Assembly (NCBI RefSeq): GCF_009068765.1
Contig: NZ_CP035534.1
Span: forward strand, 124,001 to 188,000
Reading direction: 5' to 3'
Origin: Sulfurimonas hydrogeniphila
GTDB taxonomy: Bacteria; Campylobacterota; Campylobacteria; Campylobacterales; Sulfurimonadaceae
DNA length: 64,000 nucleotides
Part shown: positions 53,787-62,179 of the stretch, one piece after another
How positions within the stretch are numbered: position 1 is the first letter of the stretch
Layout: each line of letters begins with the position of its first letter
The notes under the pieces: model-generated
Seen by the model: the letters and a program-made list of their open reading frames with translations, nothing else
Told to the model about the DNA's origin: nothing
Database searches by the model: none
Translations under genes and position numbers: made by a program

Positions 53787-54401
53787 ATGAAAACAGATAA
53801 AAGAAAAAAGAGTATGAAGGGTTTTGTTCTTACTTCGTCGTTGGTCTTGCTGACACTTTTAAGCGCATGCAGTGACTCAAAAGAGGACAGATCACAAAAA
53901 GAGCAATCTCTGTCTGCTAAAAATCAAAAGAGCAGTCCAAAGATTGAAATAGTTGAAAATAAAAATGCGCATGCGGTGAAAGTGGCCCGGCAGGAGAATG
54001 GAAAAACACAGAATAACTCGTTTTATTATGATTACGGAGAGAAAGAGAGTGTGCAGGAAGTCAATACAAAAAAGCGTACTGACATTGATGCCAATTTACA
54101 TGTACGCAGCCCCTATGAACAGATTCAGGTCACGATGCTAGTAAAAAAACTAAGCAAAAACTTTATCGTCAGATGTGCACCTTGTCACAATGATTATGCA
54201 AACGGGGTTATCGGGCCGTCGCTTCTGGAGAGAAAAGCGGACTATATATACAATAGAATTCAGGATTTTAAAACCGGAAAGAAGTCCAATCCTTTGATGA
54301 ATGACCTTATCCAGATGATGAGTGACGAACAGATTAGAGCTATGGCAGATGAAATATATGCCTTTAATAAAGAGATTAACAAGATGAGGGGCAGAGAATG
54401 A
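53787..54401 (+). CDS. nosC1: NosC1, monohaem cytochrome c lipoprotein
   Basis: A 204-residue protein with a lipobox (LLTLLSAC), a long charged linker (about 35-100) and a C-terminal cytochrome c domain with haem motif CAPCH in RCAPCHNDYANGVIGPSLLERK. It should be anchored to a membrane and pass electrons toward NosZ. Its stop overlaps nosC2 by 4 bp. Confidence 0.9.
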   Translation: MKTDKRKKSMKGFVLTSSLVLLTLLSACSDSKEDRSQKEQSLSAKNQKSSPKIEIVENKNAHAVKVARQENGKTQNNSFYYDYGEKESVQEVNTKKRTDIDANLHVRSPYEQIQVTMLVKKLSKNFIVRCAPCHNDYANGVIGPSLLERKADYIYNRIQDFKTGKKSNPLMNDLIQMMSDEQIRAMADEIYAFNKEINKMRGRE

Positions 54402-54898
54402 AAAATATAATTGTAGGAATCTTAACACTTGTAATTTTTGGACTGATGGCGTGGACGGCTATGAACGGAGGTGCATACAACGGAGGCGAACACGGAAAAA
54501 TTATTGCAGATATCGGCAACAGAACGGCTGCTGTGCAAGAGAGCCAACCACAGGAAAAGAGTGACAGAGAAAAAGAGAACGAAGCATTAAGTGCATTGCG
54601 AGAGAAGGCCGGCAATGTTGCAGGTTTTAAAGTAAGTGATGCGTACAAAAGCAAATGTGCTTCCTGTCACGGTGTAGACGGCAGCGGTATGCAGTACGGG
54701 AAAAAACTGATGGGACCGAAGCTCTTCGGACAAAGTGCGGAGACAATTTACAAAAAACTTGAAGACTTTAAATCGGGAAGAAAAGAAAACCTGGTGATGA
54801 AAGGGCTTTTAATTCATATGACACAAGAGGATTTACGCAGGTTTGCCAATGAAATAGGTGAGTTTCCGGCAAGAGCACAAGCAGTGAAACAGGAATAA
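54398..54898 (+). CDS. nosC2: NosC2, monohaem cytochrome c
   Basis: A 166-residue protein with an N-terminal membrane helix (about 3-20, probably an uncleaved anchor) and a cytochrome c domain with CASCH in SKCASCHGVDGSGMQYGKKLMGP. The fold and the end of the domain (ETIYKKLEDFKSGRKENLVMKGLL) resemble NosC1, so the two are paralogues. It starts within the nosC1 stop (ATGA). Confidence 0.9.
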   Translation: MKNIIVGILTLVIFGLMAWTAMNGGAYNGGEHGKIIADIGNRTAAVQESQPQEKSDREKENEALSALREKAGNVAGFKVSDAYKSKCASCHGVDGSGMQYGKKLMGPKLFGQSAETIYKKLEDFKSGRKENLVMKGLLIHMTQEDLRRFANEIGEFPARAQAVKQE

Positions 54899-54900
54899 AA

Positions 54901-55806
54901 ATGGATAAGTATCATAATAGAGAGACGATAAAAAGAACAACTTTCTGGTCAACATTCTATAACACAACAAAAGAGGGGAAAAAGGTTCTGAGCTACAGAG
55001 CCAAAAGATGGATTCTTGTTATAGTAATTCATCTGATGTTCTTTTTATCTTTTGCTGTGGATATTCAAATGCTTGAAGGAACATTAAACGGTTCACGTTT
55101 TTTAGGCTTTCACCTGATTGATCCTTTTACGACTTTAGAGATGCTGATGGCAGAGCACCATCTGCATATAAACATCATTATCGGTGTGAGTACGATTGTG
55201 CTGTTTTATATTTTGGTTGGGGGCAGGAGCTATTGTGCCTGGGTCTGTCCTTATGGAATATTGAGCGAAATAGGCGAAAAATGGCATGATACGCTGGTGC
55301 ATAAAAAAATTATAAAAGAGAGAAGGTTTGATCATCGAATCCGTTATGCTTTTTGGGTGATTTTTCTTATACTCTCATTTACAAGCGGCTATCTTGTTTT
55401 TGAAACATTTAATGTCGTGGGAATACTCTCCCGTGCAATTGCGTACGGCTGGAGTCTGGCACTTGTCTGGGTTTTGGTGGTGCTGGCTTTTGAGGTCTTT
55501 TTTTCACGCCGGGCCTGGTGTACATATATCTGTCCGATAGGCACAACCTATGGTATGATAGGAAAAGTTTCCGCATTGCGTGTTGAATGGAATGACAACT
55601 GTGACCACTGTATGGTCTGTCATGATGTCTGTTTTGAAAATCAGGTTTTGGAAATCACAAAGGCAAAATATGACAAACAGAGAGAAGAAGAAGGCATCAC
55701 AAGAGAGTACATTACGGGTGCGGACTGTACTTTATGCGGAAGATGTATAGATGTTTGCCATGAAGATGCGCTCAATTTCGATTTTCGATTAAAAAGTTTG
55801 GTGTAA
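54901..55806 (+). CDS. nosH: NosH, NapH-like polytopic membrane ferredoxin
   Basis: A 301-residue protein with about four membrane helices, two conserved C-x3-CP motifs on the cytoplasmic side (CAWVCPYG, CTYICPIG) and two C-terminal [4Fe-4S] motifs (CDHCMVCHDVC, CTLCGRCIDVCHED). The NapH-type layout indicates a menaquinol-oxidising partner for NosG. It starts 2 bp after nosC2. Confidence 0.94.
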   Translation: MDKYHNRETIKRTTFWSTFYNTTKEGKKVLSYRAKRWILVIVIHLMFFLSFAVDIQMLEGTLNGSRFLGFHLIDPFTTLEMLMAEHHLHINIIIGVSTIVLFYILVGGRSYCAWVCPYGILSEIGEKWHDTLVHKKIIKERRFDHRIRYAFWVIFLILSFTSGYLVFETFNVVGILSRAIAYGWSLALVWVLVVLAFEVFFSRRAWCTYICPIGTTYGMIGKVSALRVEWNDNCDHCMVCHDVCFENQVLEITKAKYDKQREEEGITREYITGADCTLCGRCIDVCHEDALNFDFRLKSLV

Positions 55807-55809
55807 ATT

Positions 55810-56448
55810 ATGATTCAGATATCCCATGTAACAAAAAAATTCGGACAGAATATTTCCCTTGACAATGTCAGCTGTGAATTTAGGAAAAACGAATCCATAG
55901 CACTTATGGGCGCAAACGGTGCAGGAAAAACAACACTCATCCGTTCGATTTTGGGATATTACCATCCTGATGCCGGAGAGGTGCTGATTAACGGATTGAA
56001 TCCCGTAAAAAAGAGAGTCGATGTTTTGTCCCATATCAGTTTTGTGCCGCAGCTTCCTCCGCCTATCAAGCTCAGTATTGACGAACTGATACAGTATGTC
56101 TGTGTGAGTGCCGAGGTGGACAAAGAGTTGGTGAAACATTATGCGAATGAAATGAAACTCGATATAAATGCCAATTTGAACAAATCATTTTTCAAACTCA
56201 GCGGAGGAATGAAACAGAAGCTTCTTATCGCAATCTCTTTGGCAAAGAAGAGTGACATTATCATATATGATGAACCGACGGCAAACCTTGATCCAAAAGC
56301 CAGAGATGATTTTTACAGACTGCTCAGGCAAAATGAGCAGGAGAAGGTTTTGCTCTTTGTAACGCACAGGCTTGAAGAGGTAAGAGAGTTGGTCAACAGG
56401 CAGATCTATATGGATATGGGAAAAATTGTATCAGATGAGAGATTTTAA
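55810..56448 (+). CDS. nosF: NosF, ABC transporter ATPase for NosZ maturation
   Basis: A 212-residue ATPase: Walker A GANGAGKTT, signature LSGGMKQKL, Walker B IIIYDEPT and the switch His in VTHRLEE. It powers NosY; with NosD it is thought to deliver a sulfur species for the CuZ centre. It is 3 bp after nosH and directly joined to nosY. Confidence 0.95.
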   Translation: MIQISHVTKKFGQNISLDNVSCEFRKNESIALMGANGAGKTTLIRSILGYYHPDAGEVLINGLNPVKKRVDVLSHISFVPQLPPPIKLSIDELIQYVCVSAEVDKELVKHYANEMKLDINANLNKSFFKLSGGMKQKLLIAISLAKKSDIIIYDEPTANLDPKARDDFYRLLRQNEQEKVLLFVTHRLEEVRELVNRQIYMDMGKIVSDERF

Positions 56449-57276
56449 ATGAAAAATTTATATTTAATTGCATACTTGGATTTAAAAGAGTCAATCCGGG
56501 CGAAATGGTTTTTAGTCTATTCCCTTGTGTTTGGCGGTCTGATTGCCCTGTTTTTTATTGCAGGGGTGACGGAATCGCAGGTAATGGGATTCAGCGGGCT
56601 GAGCCGTCTGCTGTTGATGTATATTCAGATAACGATTGTTATTTTGCCTATATTTATTTTGATTACTACGGTTCGTTCCATCTCGGGGGACAGAGACAGT
56701 CATATTTTGGAGTATATGCTCTCTTTTCCTATCTCTTTAAAGCAGTATTACTGGGGGAAGATTATCGGGCGTTTTATTACCGTCTATCTGCCTGTTGTTT
56801 TTGCGATGGTGATTGCCGTTGTCTACGGTGCTTTTAAGGGAGCCGAAATTCCCTGGGGTATTTTCTTTTTGTATACCGGGCTTTTGTTTGCGATGAGTGC
56901 CACATTTTTGGGCATTGCTTTTTTTATCTCCTCTTTTGTAAAATCTTCCGAAGTGGCTTTGGGTATCGCATTTTTTATTTGGATATTTTTACTGGCATTT
57001 ATAGACATTGCCCTTATATCACTGATGATGCAGGAGCGTTTTAGTGAAGGTTTGATTATCACCATAGCACTGTTAAACCCTATGGAGATTTTCCGGGTGG
57101 CAGCCATATCACTGTTTGATCCACAGTTGACAGTGATGGGCCCGGTTGCCTATTATATACTTGACTCTGTAAGTCAGACAACTTTTGTACTGCTTGCTAT
57201 TGGGTATCCTCTTGTTTTGGGGATTGGGTTTGCGTATCTTGGATATAAAATATTTGAGAAAAAAGATTTGGTCTAG
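56449..57276 (+). CDS. nosY: NosY, ABC-2 type permease for NosZ maturation
   Basis: A 275-residue protein with six membrane helices of the ABC-2 family (start MKNLYLIAYLDLKESIRAKWFLVYSLVFGG; SHILEYMLSFPISLKQYYWGKIIGRF). It begins at the base after the nosF stop. It forms the membrane part of the NosFY exporter. Confidence 0.94.
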   Translation: MKNLYLIAYLDLKESIRAKWFLVYSLVFGGLIALFFIAGVTESQVMGFSGLSRLLLMYIQITIVILPIFILITTVRSISGDRDSHILEYMLSFPISLKQYYWGKIIGRFITVYLPVVFAMVIAVVYGAFKGAEIPWGIFFLYTGLLFAMSATFLGIAFFISSFVKSSEVALGIAFFIWIFLLAFIDIALISLMMQERFSEGLIITIALLNPMEIFRVAAISLFDPQLTVMGPVAYYILDSVSQTTFVLLAIGYPLVLGIGFAYLGYKIFEKKDLV

Positions 57277-57284
57277 GAGCTGTT

Positions 57285-57752
57285 ATGAAAAAAATTATGA
57301 GTATGGTCCTGTTTACAACACTGTTGTTTTCGTATGAGATGAATTATGACAAAAATACGACAGGGCTGATAAGACAGATGAAAGTCTATAAATATCCGAC
57401 ATGGGTCGCGAAGATAGAACTGGCAAGCGGAAAGAAAATATTTTTTGTTTCTCCAAAATCCATGTTTGAATTTTATTTTCGGCCTGCCGCATGGCCTGAA
57501 TACGGCATAAAACAGGAGAGTGATTTCAAAAACATCTATGTGACTGATTTTGCAACGGCAGAACCTATCAAAGCCAAAGGTGCCTTTTATGTGTACGGAA
57601 GTGATACGACCTCTCCTTCGGGTGATGACCTGGTGCCTTTTGACTCATATAAAAGAGCGGAAGAGTTTGCAAAAAGGCACAAGGGAAAACGCATTCTCGG
57701 ATTCAGAGAGATTAACAGAGGACTTATCAACTGGCTCAACGACAGCCTGTAG
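57285..57752 (+). CDS. cysteine-less NosL-like protein
   Basis: A 155-residue exported protein (signal peptide about 1-17) whose main part aligns by eye with NosL: GKKIFFVSPKSMFEFYF, YVTDFATAEPIKAKGAFYVYGS, PFDSYKRAEEFAKRHKGKRILGFREI. It has no cysteine at all, so both the lipobox and the copper-binding CxxC of true NosL are missing. It may be a chaperone partner that does not bind copper through thiols. The true nosL lies at 59495-59941 on the other strand. It follows nosY by 8 bp. Confidence 0.75.
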   Translation: MKKIMSMVLFTTLLFSYEMNYDKNTTGLIRQMKVYKYPTWVAKIELASGKKIFFVSPKSMFEFYFRPAAWPEYGIKQESDFKNIYVTDFATAEPIKAKGAFYVYGSDTTSPSGDDLVPFDSYKRAEEFAKRHKGKRILGFREINRGLINWLNDSL

Positions 57753-57761
57753 GAGAAAAAA

Positions 57762-58286
57762 ATGACAAAACCGACACCAATAGATGAAGAGATTCAGCTG
57801 GATCCGAAACGATACATCGTCAGTGAAACAGACGAAAAAGGAAAGATCACTTATGCCAATGATTATTTTCAGGAAGTTTCAGGGTATACGGAAGAAGAAC
57901 TGTTGGGACAGCCTCACAGTATTGTGCGCCATCCGGATATGCCAAAAGTAGTATTTAAACTGTTATGGGAGACGATAAAACAGGGAAAAAACATTAATGC
58001 TGTTGTGAAAAATCTGGCAAAAGACGGGCGCTACTATTGGATATTTACCGAGTTTGAAATCAGAAAAGACACAGACACCGGGAAAATCATAGGGTATCAT
58101 GCTTCAAGAAAGACCATATCAAGGCATGTTATTGAAATCATAGCGGACCTGTATGCCAGACTTTTGGAAATAGAGAAAAAAGAGGGTCTTGCAGCAAGCG
58201 AAAAATATCTTATCTCGTTTTTAAAAGAAAAAGGCGAAACAATAGAATTTGCAGATATTATGGAAGAGATTCACAAGTTTTACTGA
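57762..58286 (+). CDS. single PAS-domain protein (Aer-type sensor module)
   Basis: A 174-residue cytoplasmic protein with one PAS domain of the Aer type (about 15-130: GKITYANDYFQEVSGYTEEELLGQPHSIVRHPDMP, then DGRYYWIFTEFEIR) and a short helical tail. It has no chemoreceptor or kinase part. In Aer this domain binds FAD and senses redox state. Its place inside the nos operon suggests a redox or electron-flow sensor that acts through a separate receptor; that is an inference. TAGGAG precedes the ATG. Confidence 0.8.
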   Translation: MTKPTPIDEEIQLDPKRYIVSETDEKGKITYANDYFQEVSGYTEEELLGQPHSIVRHPDMPKVVFKLLWETIKQGKNINAVVKNLAKDGRYYWIFTEFEIRKDTDTGKIIGYHASRKTISRHVIEIIADLYARLLEIEKKEGLAASEKYLISFLKEKGETIEFADIMEEIHKFY

Positions 58287-58305
58287 TGTTGAGGTACAAA
58301 ACAGA

Positions 58306-59514
58306 ATGAAATTCCTCATACTTTTTGTAATTTTTATCTCCTCTCTTTTTGCAAACTCCTTGCAGGAAGCTGTTGATCAGGCATCCGCGGGTGCCGTCAT
58401 TAAGCTTCAAAACGGTATTTATCATGGAAATATTCTTATTAAGAAACCGCTGACAATTATCGGGGTTGGCAATCAGGTTGAAATCAGGGGAGAAGGAAGA
58501 GGTTCTGTTGTCAGGATACAAAGCGCACATGTACGTTTAAAAAACATAATTATCACAAACAGCGGAAAAAACATGCGCTCTATTGATGCAGCAATTAGCC
58601 TGAAACAGGTAAAGTACTGTGAAATCAGCCACTGTACACTGAAAAATGTATTGTATGGAATTGACATGGATATGGTGCAAAACTCTTTGGTTTTGCAAAA
58701 TGATATCACTGTTGCAAAAAATGATATTGCCTTGCGCGGAAATGCTTTGAAGCTGTACTATTCGCACTACAACACCATTGAAGCAAACAACATTCATGAT
58801 GCACGGGATGTGACACTGCGCTATTCGCATCATAATCTTTTTCAGAAAAATAAATTTGCACATAACAGGTTTGCAACACATCTCGAACTCAGTAATGCAA
58901 ATATATTTAAAAACAACAGCTACATGTATAATTCTGTGGGCATGATGTTTATGGGTGCAAAAGATACGCAGGTTATTGCAAATAAAATTTACAGTTCAAC
59001 AGGAGCAGCCGGAATCGGCGTGATGATAGGCAGTGTTTCCAATTTTGTATTTACAGGCAACAGTGTGCGTTATAACGCAAAAGGTATTTATATTCAAGGG
59101 GCTGAAAAAGCGCGGGGAATGAAACGCTTTTTTAAAAACAATGAAATAGCCTATAATGCCGAAGCACTGCATTTTCACGCCTCTATCAGAGACAACATGA
59201 TTGTACATAATAAATTTTTTGGAAATATTGATGATGTGCTCAAGGATATCGGAGGTGATTTTGATGCTTCCAATGTTGTGGAGTATAATTACTGGGACAG
59301 GTATGACGGTTTTGATGCAAACAGTGACGGTATAGGCGATACACCCTACCGTGTCTACCAGCATGCTGATCTGCTGTGGCAGGAGAACAACAAAGTCAAG
59401 TTCTTTTACGCGGCTCCGGTGATGAGTCTGCTTGATTTTTTGCTCAAACTTGCTCCTTTTATCGAGCCGGATTTAATTATGGAGGACAAAAAACCTATCT
59501 TCCGATCTTTTTGA
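58306..59514 (+). CDS. nosD: NosD-like periplasmic protein (copy 2)
   Basis: A 402-residue exported beta-helix protein with a signal peptide (MKFLILFVIFISSLFA). It resembles the first NosD along its length, with the same start (SLQEAVDQASAGAVIKLQNG, compare ILQEAIDKAPAGSILKLPKG) and end (DGIGDTPYRVYQHADLLW ... MEDKKP). The ATG at 58306 follows the PAS gene by 19 bp; the frame continues upstream but overlaps it. Two diverged NosD proteins in one operon imply split substrates or a heteromeric complex. The 3' end overlaps nosL on the opposite strand by 20 bp. Confidence 0.9.
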   Translation: MKFLILFVIFISSLFANSLQEAVDQASAGAVIKLQNGIYHGNILIKKPLTIIGVGNQVEIRGEGRGSVVRIQSAHVRLKNIIITNSGKNMRSIDAAISLKQVKYCEISHCTLKNVLYGIDMDMVQNSLVLQNDITVAKNDIALRGNALKLYYSHYNTIEANNIHDARDVTLRYSHHNLFQKNKFAHNRFATHLELSNANIFKNNSYMYNSVGMMFMGAKDTQVIANKIYSSTGAAGIGVMIGSVSNFVFTGNSVRYNAKGIYIQGAEKARGMKRFFKNNEIAYNAEALHFHASIRDNMIVHNKFFGNIDDVLKDIGGDFDASNVVEYNYWDRYDGFDANSDGIGDTPYRVYQHADLLWQENNKVKFFYAAPVMSLLDFLLKLAPFIEPDLIMEDKKPIFRSF

Positions 59515-59941
59515 CACGTCTGAGCACTTCATTGAAATCTATAATCTCCTGATCTTTTGCTATATCATTTTTGGAAGCATGAGCAGAAAATCCGTATGCC
59601 ATTGGGGTAATGTTTTCAGTGTCATAGTAGGCAGTTCTTGCATTAATCCATTTTCCTGTTTTTGCATCTGTCACCCAGATAACAGCTTTGTCCTTCCAGG
59701 GAATCTGTTCATCATGAAACCAAAGAACCATGCAGCCAATATCATCAAAGGGGTAATATTTTCCGTTTGAGGGGTTGATGACCTGGACCGTGTTTTTCCG
59801 GTCACTGACAACCATTGCACAGCGTGCACACATATCTCTGTCAAAATGGACTTCGTGGGCCTGTACGGCAGACTTTTTTTCACATCCGGTTATACTCAGC
59901 AGGCCCAAAACAAGCGTGACTGATAAGAAGAATAATCGCAT
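59495..59941 (-). CDS. nosL: NosL, copper-binding lipoprotein chaperone
   Basis: A protein of about 148 residues with a lipobox (LLSITGC) and a NosL domain: the copper motif MCARCAM (about residues 33-39), then YYPFDDIGCMVLWFHDE and YYDTENITPMAYGFSAH. NosL delivers copper to NosZ. The ATG at 59941, after AAGGGA, is chosen; the TTG at 59947 adds two residues. It is transcribed against the nos operon from its own promoter (TAGAAT at 59967-59962) under an Fnr-type operator. Confidence 0.93.
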   Translation of the reverse strand: MRLFFLSVTLVLGLLSITGCEKKSAVQAHEVHFDRDMCARCAMVVSDRKNTVQVINPSNGKYYPFDDIGCMVLWFHDEQIPWKDKAVIWVTDAKTGKWINARTAYYDTENITPMAYGFSAHASKNDIAKDQEIIDFNEVLRRVKKIGR

Positions 59942-59989
59942 AGGCAAATCCCTTTTTGATTATTCTAACTTATTCCTGTTCTTTAGAAG

Positions 59990-60003
59990 ATGATATATGT
60001 CAA
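59990..60003 (-). promoter_or_regulatory. Fnr/Crp-type operator before nosL
   Basis: On the minus strand TTGAC-ATAT-ATCAT, centred at 59996.5, 29.5 bp from the -10 TAGAAT (59967-59962), the same spacing seen at the regulator operon and nosB. It also lies just past the stop of the MFS gene. Confidence 0.7.
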
Positions 60004-60006
60004 GTA

Positions 60007-61332
60007 TTATTTAATTATCTGTGCTTTGAGAGTCTCTTCTTCGAGTTTTTCCGTTGCATATTTTATGACGACGACATGCTCTGTTTCATTGATGAACCAC
60101 TCTGCAATATGTTCGCTTTCCAGGGCATTGAGTTTATCAAAGTCCACTTCATTTTGTGGAATAATCAAATGAGAATATCTTGTAGGATTTTTCATTTTCA
60201 AGAGTGTCCACAGAAGCCATAAAAGACCAATGGCACCGATGGTGAGTCCCAAAGTCTCTCTGGAGCTGACATCAAGATAGAGTCCGGCAAAGGTACCGCC
60301 CAAAAAGGTTGCAAAATATGCCGCAGAGTTTGCTATACCCAAAGCGGCACCTTTTTGGTGTACTTTGGCAAACTTGCTGATCATAGACTGCACAAGCGGT
60401 TCCATCATATTAAAGGCTACAAAAAAGAAGATAACGGCAGTAATAAATACGGCACTTGAAGTTGTTGTTCCCATCATCACAAATGAAGCGATAAACAGGA
60501 TGATAGAGAGTAAAAAGATCTGTTTTGGAATATTTCTTTTTTCTCCAAATACAGCAGCCGGTCCCATCGCAACAAGTCCTGCGATCATTGCAGGCACATA
60601 GACCATCCACAGATCACTCTTTTCCCAGCCAAAACCGTATTCCGGCTTGGTCAAAAAGACGGGAATAATGACAAATGCGGCAGTCATCAGACCTTTTTGC
60701 ATTGCATTGATGATAATCATACTTAAGAGATTCGGATCTTTAAGTATATCTGCAGTTTTTGTTTTTCCGTGGTAGATATGTTTTATCTTTGGCGGTGTCG
60801 GTACTTTGACAAATAGAATAACAATGGCAACAAGTGATAAAATCGCCGTAATAACGAAGATAACACTGATGCCGAATTCTGCGGCGATAACCGGACCGAG
60901 TGCCATAGCAGCAGCAAAACTCATAGCGATAAACCCGCCCATGATCGCCATGGCATGGCCACGCTGCTTCTCTTCAACCAAATCGGCAATCATAGCAGTG
61001 ACAACAGAACCGATAGCGCCGGCTCCCTGCAAAAAACGCCCAAACATCAAGGTGTATATATCTGTTGAGTAGGCACAGATAAGCGAACCGACCAAAAAGA
61101 TGATCAGACCGAAGAGTATCGTCGGTTTTCTTCCGATTTTATCACTCATGCTTCCAAAAGGAACCTGAAAAACAGCCTGTGTCAGGGCATAGCCGCCGAC
61201 AACAACACCGACAAGAAAAGGTGTGGCCCCTTCCAGGTCAAGAGCATAAACGGAAAGAACCGGTAAAACGAGAAAAAGTCCTAAAAATCTGAGAAAAAGA
61301 ATACTGGAGAGTGGTAAAACTTTTTTGAACAT
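60007..61332 (-). CDS. MFS transporter with C-terminal YAM-like domain (YajR type)
   Basis: A 441-residue protein with 12 membrane helices of the major facilitator superfamily; motif A is FGSMSDKIGRKP. A soluble C-terminal segment of about 65 residues (residues 375-441, ferredoxin-like fold expected) is as in YajR drug/proton antiporters. The substrate is unknown. It ends 66 bp before nosL on the same strand but lies upstream of it, with nosL's own promoter in between. Confidence 0.85.
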   Translation of the reverse strand: MFKKVLPLSSILFLRFLGLFLVLPVLSVYALDLEGATPFLVGVVVGGYALTQAVFQVPFGSMSDKIGRKPTILFGLIIFLVGSLICAYSTDIYTLMFGRFLQGAGAIGSVVTAMIADLVEEKQRGHAMAIMGGFIAMSFAAAMALGPVIAAEFGISVIFVITAILSLVAIVILFVKVPTPPKIKHIYHGKTKTADILKDPNLLSMIIINAMQKGLMTAAFVIIPVFLTKPEYGFGWEKSDLWMVYVPAMIAGLVAMGPAAVFGEKRNIPKQIFLLSIILFIASFVMMGTTTSSAVFITAVIFFFVAFNMMEPLVQSMISKFAKVHQKGAALGIANSAAYFATFLGGTFAGLYLDVSSRETLGLTIGAIGLLWLLWTLLKMKNPTRYSHLIIPQNEVDFDKLNALESEHIAEWFINETEHVVVIKYATEKLEEETLKAQIIK

Positions 61333-61443
61333 AAAAATCCTTTTGTTTTAGTGTATAATTTTGTAATTATAGAGCAACTATTATTTATAATTGATTTGCA
61401 AAAGATAAATAATATAATTTAAAAGATAATTTAAGGAAAGAAA

Positions 61444-62034
61444 TTGAAACAACTGGTTTTAGCAACATCAAACAAGGGAAAAGTCAGAGAGATCAAAGAA
61501 CTTTGCAGTGAATATGAAGTAGTGCCCTATACAGATTTAATCGATGCTTTTGAAATTATAGAAGATGCCGATACTTTTCAGGAGAATGCACTGATTAAAG
61601 CACGTGCGGTTTATAAGGCTTTGGGTAATGAAAATGCAATTGTACTGGCTGATGACAGTGGCATAAGTGTGGATGTGCTTGAAGGTGCACCGGGAATTTA
61701 CAGTGCCAGATACGGAGGAGAAGGGGCAGATGACAAAGAGAACCTGCACAAGCTTATGCAGGATATCAAAGCAAAAGGTGTGACGAACTCTCCTGCACAT
61801 TATACGGCAGCCATTGCCATTGTAACAAAAGGCATTGAAAAAACAGTACACGGATGGATGCACGGAGAGGCGATTACTGAGGCAAAAGGGGAAGGCGGTT
61901 TTGGATATGACCCGATGTTTGTACCGCTGGGGTATGAAAAAACACTGGGCGAGTTGGATGAAAAAGTCAAAAAAGAGCTTTCTCACCGCTCCCAGGCTTT
62001 AAAACTGGCGGGTAAAATTTTAAAAAGCTTATAA
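61444..62034 (+). CDS. rdgB: dITP/XTP pyrophosphatase (RdgB/HAM1)
   Basis: A 196-residue enzyme that removes non-canonical purine triphosphates. Signatures: LVLATSNKGKVREIKEL, the catalytic DDSGISVDVLEGAPGIYSARYGG, GYDPMFVP and SHRSQAL. The start is TTG at 61444 with AAGGAAAG upstream; no ATG is available at the conserved N-terminus. Its 3' end overlaps a small frame on the other strand by 6 bp. Confidence 0.95.
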   Translation: MKQLVLATSNKGKVREIKELCSEYEVVPYTDLIDAFEIIEDADTFQENALIKARAVYKALGNENAIVLADDSGISVDVLEGAPGIYSARYGGEGADDKENLHKLMQDIKAKGVTNSPAHYTAAIAIVTKGIEKTVHGWMHGEAITEAKGEGGFGYDPMFVPLGYEKTLGELDEKVKKELSHRSQALKLAGKILKSL

Positions 62035-62121
62035 GAATTTACGGCTTGCCAGATAGAATGTTTTTTCTAATTTACTGAGTAATACATGTAAGTGATCGCT
62101 GTATCGGCTGATTCTTTGCAT
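62029..62121 (-). CDS. possible 30-residue protein with perfect ribosome site
   Basis: ATG at 62121-62119 preceded by AAGGAGATATC (AAGGAG 5 bp before the start). It encodes 30 residues: MQRISRYSDHLHVLLSKLEK followed by TFYLASRKFL, a basic, amphipathic helix. It sits 58 bp downstream of uppP on the same strand, after a GTCTC/GAGAC hairpin, and ends within the last codons of convergent rdgB. The ribosome site and the full use of the gap support it; the short length keeps confidence modest. Confidence 0.5.
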   Translation of the reverse strand: MQRISRYSDHLHVLLSKLEKTFYLASRKFL

Positions 62122-62179
62122 GATATCTCCTTATAGATTTAAAATGTCTCACAGGAGAGACTCAGCAAAAAGTGTACCA

